From Holophagales bacterium (lineage in GTDB: Bacteria; Acidobacteriota; Thermoanaerobaculia; UBA5066): DNA of 64,000 bases. Both the position numbers and the translations under genes were made by a program. Positions 44,623-54,290 of the stretch are shown here, in pieces. The stretch covers positions 62,001 to 126,000 of the forward strand of contig JADKBZ010000003.1 in assembly GCA_016714815.1 (NCBI GenBank). Reading direction: 5' to 3'. The notes below the pieces were generated by a model that worked only from the letters and a program-made list of their open reading frames with translations, was not told where the DNA came from and made no database searches. The first letter of the stretch is position 1. The number at the start of each line of letters is the position of its first letter.

Positions 44623-44985
44623 ATGGCTTCTCCGTCCGTCCGCCCACGAACCGCTCGCCCCACCGCTCTCGAGGCTGCCAGGCAGGCCGCCCGGCTCGCC
44701 GACCTCTTCCACGCGCTCTCCGATCCGACGAGGCTCCGGATCGTCGCGGCGCTTCGGCAGGGCGAGCAGTGCGTCTGCAATCTCACCGGCCTCCTCGACG
44801 CCCAGCAGTCCCGTCTCTCCTTTCACCTGAAGACGCTCAAGGACGCCGGGCTCGTCCTCGACCGGCGCGAAGGGCGCTGGATCCACTACTCACTCGTGCC
44901 GGAGGCCTTCGAAGAGGTCCGCCTCGCGCTCGAGGAGCTCTCTAAGGCGGCGAAGGCCTCGGCCGCTGCCTGCTGCAAGCGCTGA
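44623..44985 (+). CDS. arsR: ArsR-family metalloregulatory repressor
   Basis: A 120-residue winged-helix repressor: LADLFHALSDPTRLRIVAAL, then RQGEQCVCNLTGLLDAQQSR (the ELCVCDL-type As(III)-binding Cys-x-Cys) and LSFHLKTLKDAGLVLDRREG. The protein ends in AACCKR, which may add thiol ligands. GTG 44605 is in frame but would put the start before the -10 element, so ATG 44623 is chosen. It should release DNA on binding arsenite. Confidence 0.92.
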   Translation: MASPSVRPRTARPTALEAARQAARLADLFHALSDPTRLRIVAALRQGEQCVCNLTGLLDAQQSRLSFHLKTLKDAGLVLDRREGRWIHYSLVPEAFEEVRLALEELSKAAKASAAACCKR

Positions 44986-45007
44986 AACTCCTTTTTTTGA
45001 CTTACGT

Positions 45008-45023
45008 ATCGAGAATTCTTGAT
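45008..45023 (+). promoter_or_regulatory. ArsR-like operator upstream of arsM
   Basis: ATCGAGAA-TTCTTGAT (45008-45023) is a 16-bp palindrome with one mismatch per arm pair, just after a TTGACT word (44997-45002). It is followed by the arsM ribosome site AAGGAG (45027-45032). It shares the ATCAAGAATTC half-site with the other two ars promoters. Confidence 0.6.
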
Positions 45024-45038
45024 GAAAAGGAGACCCCA

Positions 45039-45890
45039 ATGAACGACGAGAGCATTCGCGACATCGTGAGAGAGAAATACGGGAAGGCGGCCCTGCAGGT
45101 AGCGGAAGGAAGCGCGTCCTGCTGCGGCACCGCGCCCTCGTCCTGCTGCGGCCCGGCTCCTTCGGCCTCCGGCCTTTCGGGCGACCCGATCACCTCGAAC
45201 CTCTACGCCGAGAACGAAAAGGCGCTCCTCCCGACGACCGCCGTGAACGCCTCGCTCGGCTGCGGCAACCCGACCGCCCTTGCAAAGCTCGAGGAAGGGC
45301 AGGTCGTCCTCGACCTCGGCTCCGGCGGTGGCATCGACGTCCTCCTCTCCGCGAAGCGGGTCGGCCCGACCGGCAAGGCCTACGGCCTCGACATGACCGA
45401 CGAGATGCTGGCCCTGGCCCGCGAGAACCAGAAGAAGGCGGGCGCGACGAACGTCGAGTTCCTGAAGGGGACGATGGAGGAGATCCCGCTCCCCGACGAC
45501 TCCGTCGACGTCATCATCTCCAACTGCGTCATCAACCTCGCGGCGGACAAGGACCGGGTCCTCAGGGAGGCGTTCCGGGTCCTCAAGCCGGGCGGCCGTT
45601 TCGCCGTGTCGGACGTCGTGACGAAGGGGGAGATCCCCGCGCCCGTGAAGAAGAGCGTGGAGCTCTGGATCGGGTGTATCGCCGGGGCCCTCGAAGAAGA
45701 CGACTACGTCGCGAAGCTGACGGCCGCGGGCTTCACGGACGTGACCGTCGAACCGACGCGGATCTACCGGGTGGACGACGCCCGCGAGTTCCTCACCTCG
45801 GCCGGGATCGACGTCGACGCCCTCGGGCCGGAAGTCGACGGCAAGTTCCGGAGCGCCTTCGTCCGCGCGGTCAAGCCCGCGCGAGCCTGA
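45039..45890 (+). CDS. arsM: Arsenite S-adenosylmethionine methyltransferase ArsM
   Basis: A 283-residue cytosolic enzyme that methylates As(III). The three catalytic/binding cysteines are C75 (LGCGNPTAL), C163 (SNCVINLAADK) and C213 (WIGCIAGALEE); the last two are 50 apart, as in known ArsM. The SAM motif is VLDLGSGGGIDVLLSAKRVG. N-terminal Cys pairs (C28-C29, C36-C37) may capture arsenite. ATG 45039 follows AAGGAG; an upstream frame start at 44997 lies in the operator. Confidence 0.95.
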   Translation: MNDESIRDIVREKYGKAALQVAEGSASCCGTAPSSCCGPAPSASGLSGDPITSNLYAENEKALLPTTAVNASLGCGNPTALAKLEEGQVVLDLGSGGGIDVLLSAKRVGPTGKAYGLDMTDEMLALARENQKKAGATNVEFLKGTMEEIPLPDDSVDVIISNCVINLAADKDRVLREAFRVLKPGGRFAVSDVVTKGEIPAPVKKSVELWIGCIAGALEEDDYVAKLTAAGFTDVTVEPTRIYRVDDAREFLTSAGIDVDALGPEVDGKFRSAFVRAVKPARA

Positions 45891-45940
45891 TTCCCGATCC
45901 CTTCGCCTCGACCGCTCACTCGCTGAGGAGGTAACGCCCC

Positions 45941-47014
45941 ATGCCCGATGGCGTCGGCAAGAAGCTCTCCTTCCTCGATCGCTGGCTCACATTCTGGATC
46001 TTCGCGGCGATGGCCGCGGGGGTCCTCGCGGGCAGCCTCATCCCGGGCGCCGAGTCCTTCGTCAACTCGTTCCAGGTCGGGACGACGAACATCCCCATCG
46101 CCGTCGGGCTCATCCTGATGATGTACCCGCCCTTCGCGAAGGTGAAGTACGAGGAGATGGGGGACGTCTTCCGCGACCGGAAGGTCGTCGGTCTGTCGCT
46201 CTTCCAGAACTGGGTCGTCGGGCCCATTCTCATGTTCGTCCTCGCGATCGTCTTCCTGCGCGACACCCCGGAGTACATGGCGGGCCTCATCATGATCGGC
46301 CTCGCCCGCTGCATCGCGATGGTCATCGTCTGGAACGAGCTGGCAAAAGGAGACACGGAGTACGCCGCCGGGCTCGTCGCCTTCAACAGCGTCTTCCAGG
46401 TCCTCTTCTACAGCGTCTACGCCTGGTTCTTCATCACGGTGCTGCCTCCGTTCTTCGGCCTGAAGGGAAGCCTCGTCGAGGTCAGCATGGCGGAGATCGC
46501 CAGGAGCGTCTTCATCTACCTCGGGATCCCGTTCATCGCGGGCGCGCTAACGCGGTTCGTCGGCGTGAGGCTGAAGGGGAAGGAGTGGTACCACCGCCGC
46601 TTCGTCCCGGCGATCAGCCCCATCACCCTCGTCGCGCTCCTCTTCACGATCGTCGTGATGTTCAGCCTCAAGGGAAAGCTCATCGTGTCGATCCCGATGG
46701 ACGTCGTCCGGATCGCCATCCCGCTCGTCATCTACTTCGTCGTGATGTTCGTCGCCTCGTTCTGGATGGGCCGGAAGATCGGGGCCGACTACGGCAAGAC
46801 GACGACCCTCGCCTTCACGGCGGCGAGCAACAACTTCGAGCTCGCGATCGCCGTCGCCGTCGCCGTCTTCGGGATCAACTCCGGGGCCGCCTTCGCGGCC
46901 GTCATCGGGCCGCTCGTCGAGGTGCCGGTGATGATCGGCCTCGTGAACGTCGCGTTCTGGTTCCAGCGGCGATACTTCGCCCCTGCGGCCGGCCACGGAG
47001 CCGCATCCGCATGA
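45941..47014 (+). CDS. acr3: Arsenite efflux permease Acr3
   Basis: A 357-residue inner-membrane As(OH)3 efflux protein with about ten helices. Conserved motifs are IGLARCIAMVIVWNELAKGD with essential Cys124, and FTAASNNFELAIAVAVAVFG. A GAGGAGG site precedes ATG 45941. It overlaps arsC by 4 bp, coupling arsenate reduction with arsenite export. Confidence 0.95.
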   Translation: MPDGVGKKLSFLDRWLTFWIFAAMAAGVLAGSLIPGAESFVNSFQVGTTNIPIAVGLILMMYPPFAKVKYEEMGDVFRDRKVVGLSLFQNWVVGPILMFVLAIVFLRDTPEYMAGLIMIGLARCIAMVIVWNELAKGDTEYAAGLVAFNSVFQVLFYSVYAWFFITVLPPFFGLKGSLVEVSMAEIARSVFIYLGIPFIAGALTRFVGVRLKGKEWYHRRFVPAISPITLVALLFTIVVMFSLKGKLIVSIPMDVVRIAIPLVIYFVVMFVASFWMGRKIGADYGKTTTLAFTAASNNFELAIAVAVAVFGINSGAAFAAVIGPLVEVPVMIGLVNVAFWFQRRYFAPAAGHGAASA

Positions 47015-47451
47015 GCACGCCCCGCGTCCTGATCCTCTGCACCGGAAACTCCTGCCGCTCCCAGATGGGAGAGGGATGGGTCCGCCACCTCCTCGGCGAT
47101 CGCGTCGAGGTCCACTCCGCCGGCACGAAGCCCTCCTTCGTCCACCCGAGGGCGATCGAGGTGATGGGCGAGGCGGGCGTCGACCTCTCGTCCCACGCGA
47201 GCAAGTCGGTCGAGACGCTCCGGGTCCTCCCGTTCGACCTCGTCGTCACCGTCTGCGACTCGGCGCGGGAAACGTGCCCGGTCTTCCCCGGTGCGAAGAA
47301 GACCGTCCATCACGCCTTCGAGGACCCCGTCCACGCCGGGACGGGAGACGACGCGCTCCCCGTCTTCCGCCGCGTCCGGGACGAGATCCGCGGCGTCCTC
47401 GTGCCGCTCGTCGCGCGGGAGCTGGGGCTTTCCCCCGTGGAGGCGACGTGA
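47011..47451 (+). CDS. arsC: Thioredoxin-coupled arsenate reductase ArsC (LMW phosphatase type)
   Basis: A 146-residue enzyme. The phosphatase-like loop is LCTGNSCRSQMGEG with Cys10 and Cys15, and Cys82/Cys89 occur in TVCDSARETCPVF. This Cys10/82/89 set is that of the Staphylococcus pI258 thioredoxin-dependent class. Overlaps: 4 bp with acr3 and 4 bp with the permease (GTGA). Confidence 0.95.
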   Translation: MSTPRVLILCTGNSCRSQMGEGWVRHLLGDRVEVHSAGTKPSFVHPRAIEVMGEAGVDLSSHASKSVETLRVLPFDLVVTVCDSARETCPVFPGAKKTVHHAFEDPVHAGTGDDALPVFRRVRDEIRGVLVPLVARELGLSPVEAT

Positions 47452-48536
47452 CCGCGGAGATCGCCCTCCCCGCCTTCCGTCCGGAGCCGGCTCCGCCTCC
47501 CGCCGCGCCTCCGGCCCGCCCGGTCGCCGCGATCGTCCTCCTCCACGTCGCCGCCCTCGCTGCCTGGGCCGGGGCCTACATCGGCAACGGCCCCTTCTCG
47601 AAGCTCTTCACCTACCGCCTCCTGGGGTTGACGCCCGGCACGCACCTGGCGTCCGCTGTCGAGTTCTTCGTATTCGAGGTCCCGAAGGTCCTCCTGCTCC
47701 TCACGCTCGTCGTCTTCGTCGTCGGCATCGTCCGGAGCTTCTTCACGCCCGAGAAGACGCGCAGCCTCCTCGCGGGCCGCCGCGAGACGGCCGGAAACGT
47801 CCTCGCCTCGCTCCTCGGCATCGTCACGCCCTTCTGCTCCTGCTCGGCGGTCCCGATGTTCATCGGCTTCGTCACCGCCGGCGTCCCGCTCGGCGTGACG
47901 TTCTCGTTCCTCGTCGCCGCGCCGATGGTCAACGAGATCGCCCTCGCGCTCCTCTTCGGCCTCTTCGGCTGGAAGGTCGCGGGGCTCTACCTCGCAACCG
48001 GCCTCCTGATCGCGTTCACCTCCGGCTGGACGATCGGGAAACTGAAGCTCGAGAAGTGGGTCGAGCCGTGGGTCTACGCGATGAAAGGCCCGGCCGGAAC
48101 CTTCACCGAGGAGAAGATCGGATGGGAGCGCCGGCTCGAGATCGGGCGCGAGCAGGTCGGCGAGATCGTCGGAAAGGTCTGGATCTACGTCCTCGCCGGC
48201 ATCGCCGTCGGCGCCGGGATCCACGGCTGGGTTCCCGAGAACTTCATGGCCGCGATCATGGGAAAGGGCGCCTGGTGGTCCGTGCCGCTCGCCGTCCTCA
48301 TCGGCATCCCGATGTACTCGAACGCGGCCGGAATCCTCCCGGTCGTTCAGGCCCTCCTCGGCAAGGGCGCCGCGCTCGGAACGGTGCTGGCGTTCATGAT
48401 GTCGGTCATCGCCCTTTCGCTCCCCGAGATGGTCATCCTCCGGAAGGTCCTCTCGCCGCGCCTCATCGCGGTCTTCGTCGGCGTCGTCGGGACCGGAATC
48501 CTTCTCGTCGGTTTCCTCTTCAACGCCGTGCTCTGA
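47448..48536 (+). CDS. arsP: ArsP/UPF0718-type permease
   Basis: A 362-residue membrane protein, GTG start overlapping the arsC stop. It has about eight helices in two halves. Key features are SLLGIVTPFCSCSAVPMFIG (CSCS motif), AAPMVNEIALALLFGLFGWK and GIPMYSNAAGILPVVQALLG. Permeases of this family (UPF0718; ArsP) export trivalent organoarsenicals such as methylarsenite, and the local arsM makes such products. An ArsB-like arsenite role is not indicated. Confidence 0.85.
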   Translation: MTAEIALPAFRPEPAPPPAAPPARPVAAIVLLHVAALAAWAGAYIGNGPFSKLFTYRLLGLTPGTHLASAVEFFVFEVPKVLLLLTLVVFVVGIVRSFFTPEKTRSLLAGRRETAGNVLASLLGIVTPFCSCSAVPMFIGFVTAGVPLGVTFSFLVAAPMVNEIALALLFGLFGWKVAGLYLATGLLIAFTSGWTIGKLKLEKWVEPWVYAMKGPAGTFTEEKIGWERRLEIGREQVGEIVGKVWIYVLAGIAVGAGIHGWVPENFMAAIMGKGAWWSVPLAVLIGIPMYSNAAGILPVVQALLGKGAALGTVLAFMMSVIALSLPEMVILRKVLSPRLIAVFVGVVGTGILLVGFLFNAVL

Positions 48537-48630
48537 GCCGTGCATCTCCTGCAACGCCTGCGAGCTGGCCGGCGACAACCGCGCGGACTGCTCCGGCTCC
48601 CCGCATCCCGCCTGCGGCGGGTGCCTCTAG
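48535..48630 (+). other. Short Cys-rich reading frame behind arsP
   Basis: In the +1 frame relative to arsP, directly across its TGA stop (CTC-TGA-G), the sequence reads EPCISCNACELAGDNRADCS then GSPHPACGGCL and stops at TAG 48628-48630. Six cysteines fall in about 30 residues. There is no start codon, so it would need frameshifting from arsP or be a gene remnant. The metal-binding look may be coincidence. Confidence 0.35.
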
Positions 48631-48826
48631 GCGCAGGGACTGATCCAGTGCCCGTAGGGCGGGCCGCACCCTCGAGGCTCCTCAACCGTGGGGATTCGAT
48701 GAGAACCTCCCCCGGGCGATGGACACAGCGCGATACGGCCTGACAGTGATCGACCCCTCGCGGCCGTAACTCAGGCGCAGGACACCGATCCTGTGGCTAT
48801 TCCGGCGGGCCGACGGGAGACGGCTC

Positions 48827-51270
48827 TCAGTACGACGTCAGGAGAACGCTTCCCCGGTAGGCTTTGGGTTGTGGTTCGAGGTCGTGGCGCGTGAAGCCGC
48901 CGTCGCGAACGACGAAACGGATGGTGTAACGCGTTCCGGCCGAGAGGGGGACGCCGTGCCCTTGCGACTTCCCGTCCGGACCGAGGATCTCGAAGGCCGA
49001 CTCCGGGGCCGGAGAGAAGTTCGGCGCCAGGAAGAACTGCCGGGCCGTGGCGCGGTCTTCGACGGTGAACAGCCGGAGGCTGGAGGTCGACGTGGCCGTG
49101 GTAGGGACCCAGTTGAACTCGAACGTTCCCCCGCCCCCGTACGGGATGCTCGCGACGACGTCCATGAAGTCGCTCACCGGCTTCAACGCGGCCGGGATCC
49201 CGTACCAGGCGAAGAGGTCGGCTCCCACGGACGAGCGGTGCCACGACTGAAGGACCGCGGTCCCCGGTGAGGGCCCGGCGGCGACGTCGCTGCCACCGTC
49301 GAACTTCATCAGCGTCCCGTCGTACCCCGCTACCCAGACCTCGTTCTCGGAGACGGCGGCGATCGCCATCCAGACGACCGTGACCGGTCCTTCCTTACTG
49401 GCGTGCCAGTCTTCCGCCGGGGTCTTGCGGACGAAGAACGGCCCGAGGTTCGAGCTGAAGCCGGTGACCCAGACGTCGTCCGGGGAGAGCTGCGAGGCGC
49501 GGAAGAGGTAGGTCGCGCCGTAATCGTCGCCGATGGCGTCGATCCGCTCGAAATCCTCGCCGTCGAATTCGTAGATCGCCGCGGTGCCGTTGAAATTGTC
49601 GTGCCCGAAGAGGTATGCCGTTCCGCCCGGACCGGCGGCGCCATCGGAGAAGAAGATGTTGTCCTCGGAGGCGACCTCTTCCCAGCCCTCGGCCCCTTTG
49701 CCGAAGACCTTCGCCTTTCCCATCCCGCCGAACCCGGTGTCGTCCTCCGTCGCGACGAACATCAGAGGCTTCCCCGGAAGCTGAAGGAAGAACTCCGCGA
49801 TCAGGTGCTCTCCGAGCGCCGCCTCGTCTTCCCAGCTCCCGTCCGCAGCCCGCTTCAGGACGTGAGTCGGCCCCACCCTCTCGCCTTCGCTCGCGGGAAT
49901 CTCCGTGCCGATCGCCCAGGTTCCCTCGGCCGTGCCGGCGACATCCGAAAGCTGGACGTCGGCCGTCACTTCGTAGTCGACCTTCCACGGGCCGCCCGAG
50001 CTCCGGCAGACGAAACCACGATAGCTGCTCCGATGGTTTCCGACCGCCCAGAGCGTTCCGTCGGCTCCGGCGCGAAGCCGCTCCACCTTTCCGTCCGGGA
50101 CGGCGAGCTCCGTCGTCAGGGCTCCCGCGACGCTGCGCCGCGTGATTCGCCCTTCCGCCGAGGCCGCGTCGGCCCCGGCCAGGAGGATGCTGCCGTCGGC
50201 GAGGCGCAGGACGTCCTCGAAATTGTCCCGGCGCCCAACGAGCTCGCTTCGCCATCCGTCGGCGCTCCGCGACAGGATGGCCCCGCCTCCCCCGACGGCC
50301 CAGACCTCGCCCGTGGAGGTCGAGGCGAGGAAGTCGACCTCCTGCGTGACGCCCGAAGGCTCGCGGGTCCAGGCCGAGCCCTTTCCCACGACGAACATCG
50401 TCTCGTCGGAGCCATAGTCGTTCGCCGCAACCACGAAGGTGCCGTTCGGCATCCCGGTGAGGGCCGTCGGAAAGAGCTCGAGCTCCGGTTCGGTCGCCGA
50501 CCAGGCGGTACCGCTCCGCTCCCAGACTCGGAATCCCTTTCCGCCGCAATGGTGCACTCCGCAGCTCACCGCGAGGACCGGGCGCCCCGCACCGGCGCCC
50601 CAGAGCCCCTGGACCTGCTGAGCGGCCCCGACCCCGGCGGAGGGAGGAGGCGTCGTCACCGTCTCGATCTCCTCCCTCGCCCAGGTCTGGCCGTCCCAGT
50701 GGTAGAGCGACGCCAGCGCGTTGTCGTTCTTCACCGCCGTCATCCAGACGTCGGACGGGCCGCTGGCCCAGATCGACCGGACGGAGACCCCTTCGGTCTC
50801 CTCGAGCGTCATCATCTCGGCGTCCGTTCCGTTCCAGCGAAGTGCGACCGGGTACCCCGTTCCCGGATCGGTCCCCCCCAGCCAGACGTCTTTCGCCGAG
50901 AACGCCCACAGCGCGACGACGGGGACCCCGACCTCGCCGAGCGCCTTCCAGCGGCGGCCATTCCAGGCGAGGAGCCTGTACGAGTCGGCGCCCACCTCCG
51001 CGCCGACGGCGAGCGTCGTTCCGTCGGCGGCGACGAACGAAGCTGTGGTGCGGAGGGAGTAGTCCGCCGTCACCGGCTGCCAGCTGGCGCCCGCCTTCTT
51101 CAGGTGGACTCCGTCGAGGCCCGAAGCGAGAACGTCGCCTCCCGGGGAGCGGCAGATGGTCTTCAGCCGCGCCCCGGCGGGGAGCGGGTTCTGCCAGGTC
51201 CACCCGTTCCCGAGGCCGGAGCTGCGAGCGAGAGGGTCAGGGCGAGCACGAGCGAAGGAACCTTTTTCAC
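48827..51270 (-). pseudogene. Exported beta-propeller-like protein with a frameshift after the signal peptide
   Basis: A secreted protein of about 810 residues built from repeated blades such as LWAFSAKDVWLGGTDPGTG, SIWASGPSDVWMTAVKNDN, STSTGEVWAVGGGGAILSRS, ASQLSPDDVWVTGFSSN and ISENEVWVAGYDG-like units (DVW/EVW repeats). The signal peptide (KKVPSLVLALTLSLAAPASG, GTG 51270, with GGAGGAG upstream) is in a different frame from the mature part, which begins WTWQNPLPAGARLKTI. The two join by a +1 shift near 51205-51225 (GGAACGGGTGG on the coding strand). The uninterrupted frame of the body extends to 51490 but that extension is not protein-like. Either a sequence error, a recent mutation, or programmed slippage explains it. 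No function was recognised. Confidence 0.75.
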
Positions 51271-51611
51271 GATGACTCCTCCTCTGGCTGTTTCGAGACG
51301 ATTCCTCGAGCGCCCGGCGCTCGGACAACTGACTAAGGAACGCAATTCGGCTGCCACGAGAGACCGGGCTCCGTTCGGCGGCCTCGGGCCGAATCCAGGA
51401 CGGAACTGGCAACGCCCCGAGACACTCGTGACAGGACTGGCACGGAGGACGCGCGTTTCCGCGAGGGCAGGCCGCGGCCGAGCGCCTCACAGCTCCCCAA
51501 CGAGGTGGCCGCTGTCTTGCTTCCCCAGATACCCGGAGTCATCCGCCCGGAGCGGCCTCGCAGGTCCGCCCCGCCAGGGATCAACGGTCGACAGCCCGAG
51601 GAGGCGACAAC
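51271..51611. other. Divergent intergenic region
   Basis: A 341-bp region between two divergent secreted-protein genes. Nothing recognisable beyond their ribosome sites (GGAGGAG complement near 51275-51285; GAGGAGG at 51597-51604). Confidence 0.4.
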
Positions 51612-54290
51612 GTGAACAGGAATCGGCCCGGCTCTCGTCTCCGCTCAGGCCTCGTCGTGATCGCGACCGGTCTCTCCACCCTCTTCCCGCCCCCACTCGA
51701 GGGCGCCGCACCCCGGGCAGAGGACAGGCGCCACCGTCACGTCTGCTCCCCGGCCCCTGCGCTTTCGCCCGAGGAGGCGGAGCTGCGCCGCGCGGCGGCT
51801 CCCCTCGCCCCGGTCCCGAGGCTCCTCGGGACGCGGCTCCCCCCGAGGGTCGACTGGCGGGGCGAGCTTCCCCCGGTCATCGAGCAGCCCGACCAGATGA
51901 GCTGCGTCGCGACGGCCGGGGGCTACTACCAGCGAAACCAGACCGAGAAGCATTTCCGCCACCCCGAGTGGGACCTCGGCGACCCGCGCTACCGGTTCAG
52001 CCCGAAGATCTGCTACCGCTTCGGTGGCGTCGGGTTCGCGGATAAGGTGCAGCAGGCTCTCTGGGTCTGGGGCTCGGTCGACTGGGCCGAGCTGCCCTTC
52101 ACCCCGGAGAGGATCACGGAATACCCTTCGCCGGCGCAGCTCGAGGCGGCCAAGCCGTACCGGACGGGCGGCTATGCGGCCATCTGGAACCGGATGGGGG
52201 CGACGTACCCGCTCGTTCCGCCGAACCCGATCGACCAGGCGAAGGCCTGGCTGGCGGAGGGCTACACCCTCTCGGTCGACATCAACCCGGAGAACCCGCA
52301 CTACCCGGACAACGGTCCCGGCCACGTCCCGTACAACCCCTACTTCGACCCGGGCTTCATCACGGGAACGCCCGGACACGGCGTGGCGATCGTCGGGTAC
52401 GACGACGACGCCAACCCGTACGGGACGACGCCGGACCACCGGGGCGGGTTCCTGGTGGTGAACTCGCACGGTCCCGACTGGAACGGCCCGATGAAGGGCT
52501 TCGTCTGGATGAGCTACGACTACGCGAAGCGGTTCGTCACCTACGCCTGGATCCAGCTTCCCGGCGCGCCCGACGAGCCGGTGATCACCGGGGCGAGCCA
52601 GCGCGAGCTGAACGTGGGCGACTCGGTCACGCTGACGGGCCACGGCTTCGGCGCGCTCCGGCGGAGCGCGGGCGTCACGTTCAACGGCGTCCTGGCCACC
52701 GACGTCTCCTTCACCGACGAGGCCGTCACGGCGACCGTGCCCGCGGGCGCGACCTCGGGTCCCGTCGTCGTCTCGAACGGGAATGGGATCCCGAGCAACC
52801 CGTTCCACCTCGACCTCGCCGTCCTGCCGCCGGTACGGATCCTCCCGATCGTCCTCGACGTCACGTCCGGCACCGCGCGCTTCACGACCGAGGTGACGCT
52901 CACGAACCGGGGAAGGAAAGCGGTCTCGGCAGCGCTCCGCTACCAGGTCTCCCTCGGCGGACCGGCCGGCTCCGGCGAGGTGACCGAGCCTCTCGCGGCG
53001 GGCGAGCAGGAGGTGATCCCGGACGTCCTCGCGTTCCTCCGGACGAAGGGCCTGCCGATCCCTGCAGGGAACCAGGGCGGCCAGCTGATCGTCCGGTTCA
53101 TCGGAGCCGACGGCGAGTCCGTCGTCGCCGCGTCCGCGCGGACGACGACGCCGGCCGCCTCGCCCGGGCCGGAGGGAACGCTGGGGCTCGCCTACGCGGC
53201 GGTCCCGCCATCCCACCTCACCGGCTTCGGCCCGCTCACGGTCTTCGGCCTCCGCTCGAACGCGACCGACCGATCGAATCTCGCGGTCTTCAACCCGCAG
53301 CCGGCGCCCGTCCGGGTCAAGGTGACGGCCTACGACGGCAAGGGCTCCGAGAACCTGTTCGAGGTGATCCGGGACGAGGAGACGATCCCGCCGTACGGCT
53401 GGGTCCAGTACTCGGGCGTCCTCGACTGGAGCGTGTCCGGCCAGGGCTGGGTCACGGTCGAGCCGCTGATTCCGGGAAGCCCGTTCGGGGTCTACGGCGT
53501 CGTGAACGACAACACGACCCACGACGGCTCGTTCCTCCCGCCCTCTCCCGCGGACCTCGGCGGGGGACGGATGACGGTCCCCGTCCTGGTCGAGACGGCC
53601 ACGCTGTCGAGCGAGCTCGTCCTGGCCAACAATGGGGGATTCGAGGCCTACCTCACCCTCCAGTTCGGCGAGCGGACCTCCGGAACACCCGGAGTCACCT
53701 TCATCCTCTACCCGAAGAAGCAGCTCATCATCCCCGACGCGATCGAGCAGCTCCGGAAGTGGCACCTTCCGATCGGCCCGCGCGGCGCCGCGGACTACGC
53801 CGGCGCCCTCCACCTCACGGTGCGCCGCGCGCAGAACGGCCACATATTCGCCGCGGCCCGGACGACCTCCGGCTCGAGCGCCGGCGGCCGGGTCGGGGTC
53901 TTCACGCCGGCCGTCGTCGAGAGCCAGATGGCCTCGACCGAGACGTACCTCCACGGCCTGAAGGCGGACGCCAGGACGAGGACGAACGTGGCGCTCGTGA
54001 ACACCGGCCTCTTCGAGGAGGGCCCCGTCGCCCTCGAGCTCCGCGCGTTCGACGGCGACGCGGGAGGCGCCGAGAGCGGCCAGCCGCAGGTCGTCGTGCT
54101 CGGTCCCGGCGCCTGGCGCCAGCTCGACGGGTTCCTGGAGCAGCAGGGCGTCGCGAACGGCTGGGTCCGCGTCGCGCGGGTCGTCGGGAGCGCGCCGTGG
54201 CTCGCCTACGCCGTCGTAAATGATGGAGCCGCCCCCGGGGCCGGGAGCGGCGACGGCGCCTACGTCGCGATGTCGGGTCCGCAGCCGTAG
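51612..54290 (+). CDS. Secreted papain-like (C1) cysteine peptidase with IPT/TIG and C-terminal repeats
   Basis: An 892-residue exported protein. After an N-terminal signal (LVVIATGLSTLFPPPLEGAA) and a short propeptide, a C1-like peptidase occupies about residues 70-320: RVDWRGELPPVIEQPDQMSC with Cys98 (and the oxyanion Gln), His256 in TGTPGHGVAIVGYDDD, and Asn284 in FLVVNSHGPDWNGPMKGFVW. An IPT/TIG domain (about 325-405) and two related beta-rich modules of about 200 residues each follow. It starts at GTG with GAGGAGG upstream. An extracellular protein-degrading role is likely. Confidence 0.85.
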   Translation: MNRNRPGSRLRSGLVVIATGLSTLFPPPLEGAAPRAEDRRHRHVCSPAPALSPEEAELRRAAAPLAPVPRLLGTRLPPRVDWRGELPPVIEQPDQMSCVATAGGYYQRNQTEKHFRHPEWDLGDPRYRFSPKICYRFGGVGFADKVQQALWVWGSVDWAELPFTPERITEYPSPAQLEAAKPYRTGGYAAIWNRMGATYPLVPPNPIDQAKAWLAEGYTLSVDINPENPHYPDNGPGHVPYNPYFDPGFITGTPGHGVAIVGYDDDANPYGTTPDHRGGFLVVNSHGPDWNGPMKGFVWMSYDYAKRFVTYAWIQLPGAPDEPVITGASQRELNVGDSVTLTGHGFGALRRSAGVTFNGVLATDVSFTDEAVTATVPAGATSGPVVVSNGNGIPSNPFHLDLAVLPPVRILPIVLDVTSGTARFTTEVTLTNRGRKAVSAALRYQVSLGGPAGSGEVTEPLAAGEQEVIPDVLAFLRTKGLPIPAGNQGGQLIVRFIGADGESVVAASARTTTPAASPGPEGTLGLAYAAVPPSHLTGFGPLTVFGLRSNATDRSNLAVFNPQPAPVRVKVTAYDGKGSENLFEVIRDEETIPPYGWVQYSGVLDWSVSGQGWVTVEPLIPGSPFGVYGVVNDNTTHDGSFLPPSPADLGGGRMTVPVLVETATLSSELVLANNGGFEAYLTLQFGERTSGTPGVTFILYPKKQLIIPDAIEQLRKWHLPIGPRGAADYAGALHLTVRRAQNGHIFAAARTTSGSSAGGRVGVFTPAVVESQMASTETYLHGLKADARTRTNVALVNTGLFEEGPVALELRAFDGDAGGAESGQPQVVVLGPGAWRQLDGFLEQQGVANGWVRVARVVGSAPWLAYAVVNDGAAPGAGSGDGAYVAMSGPQP

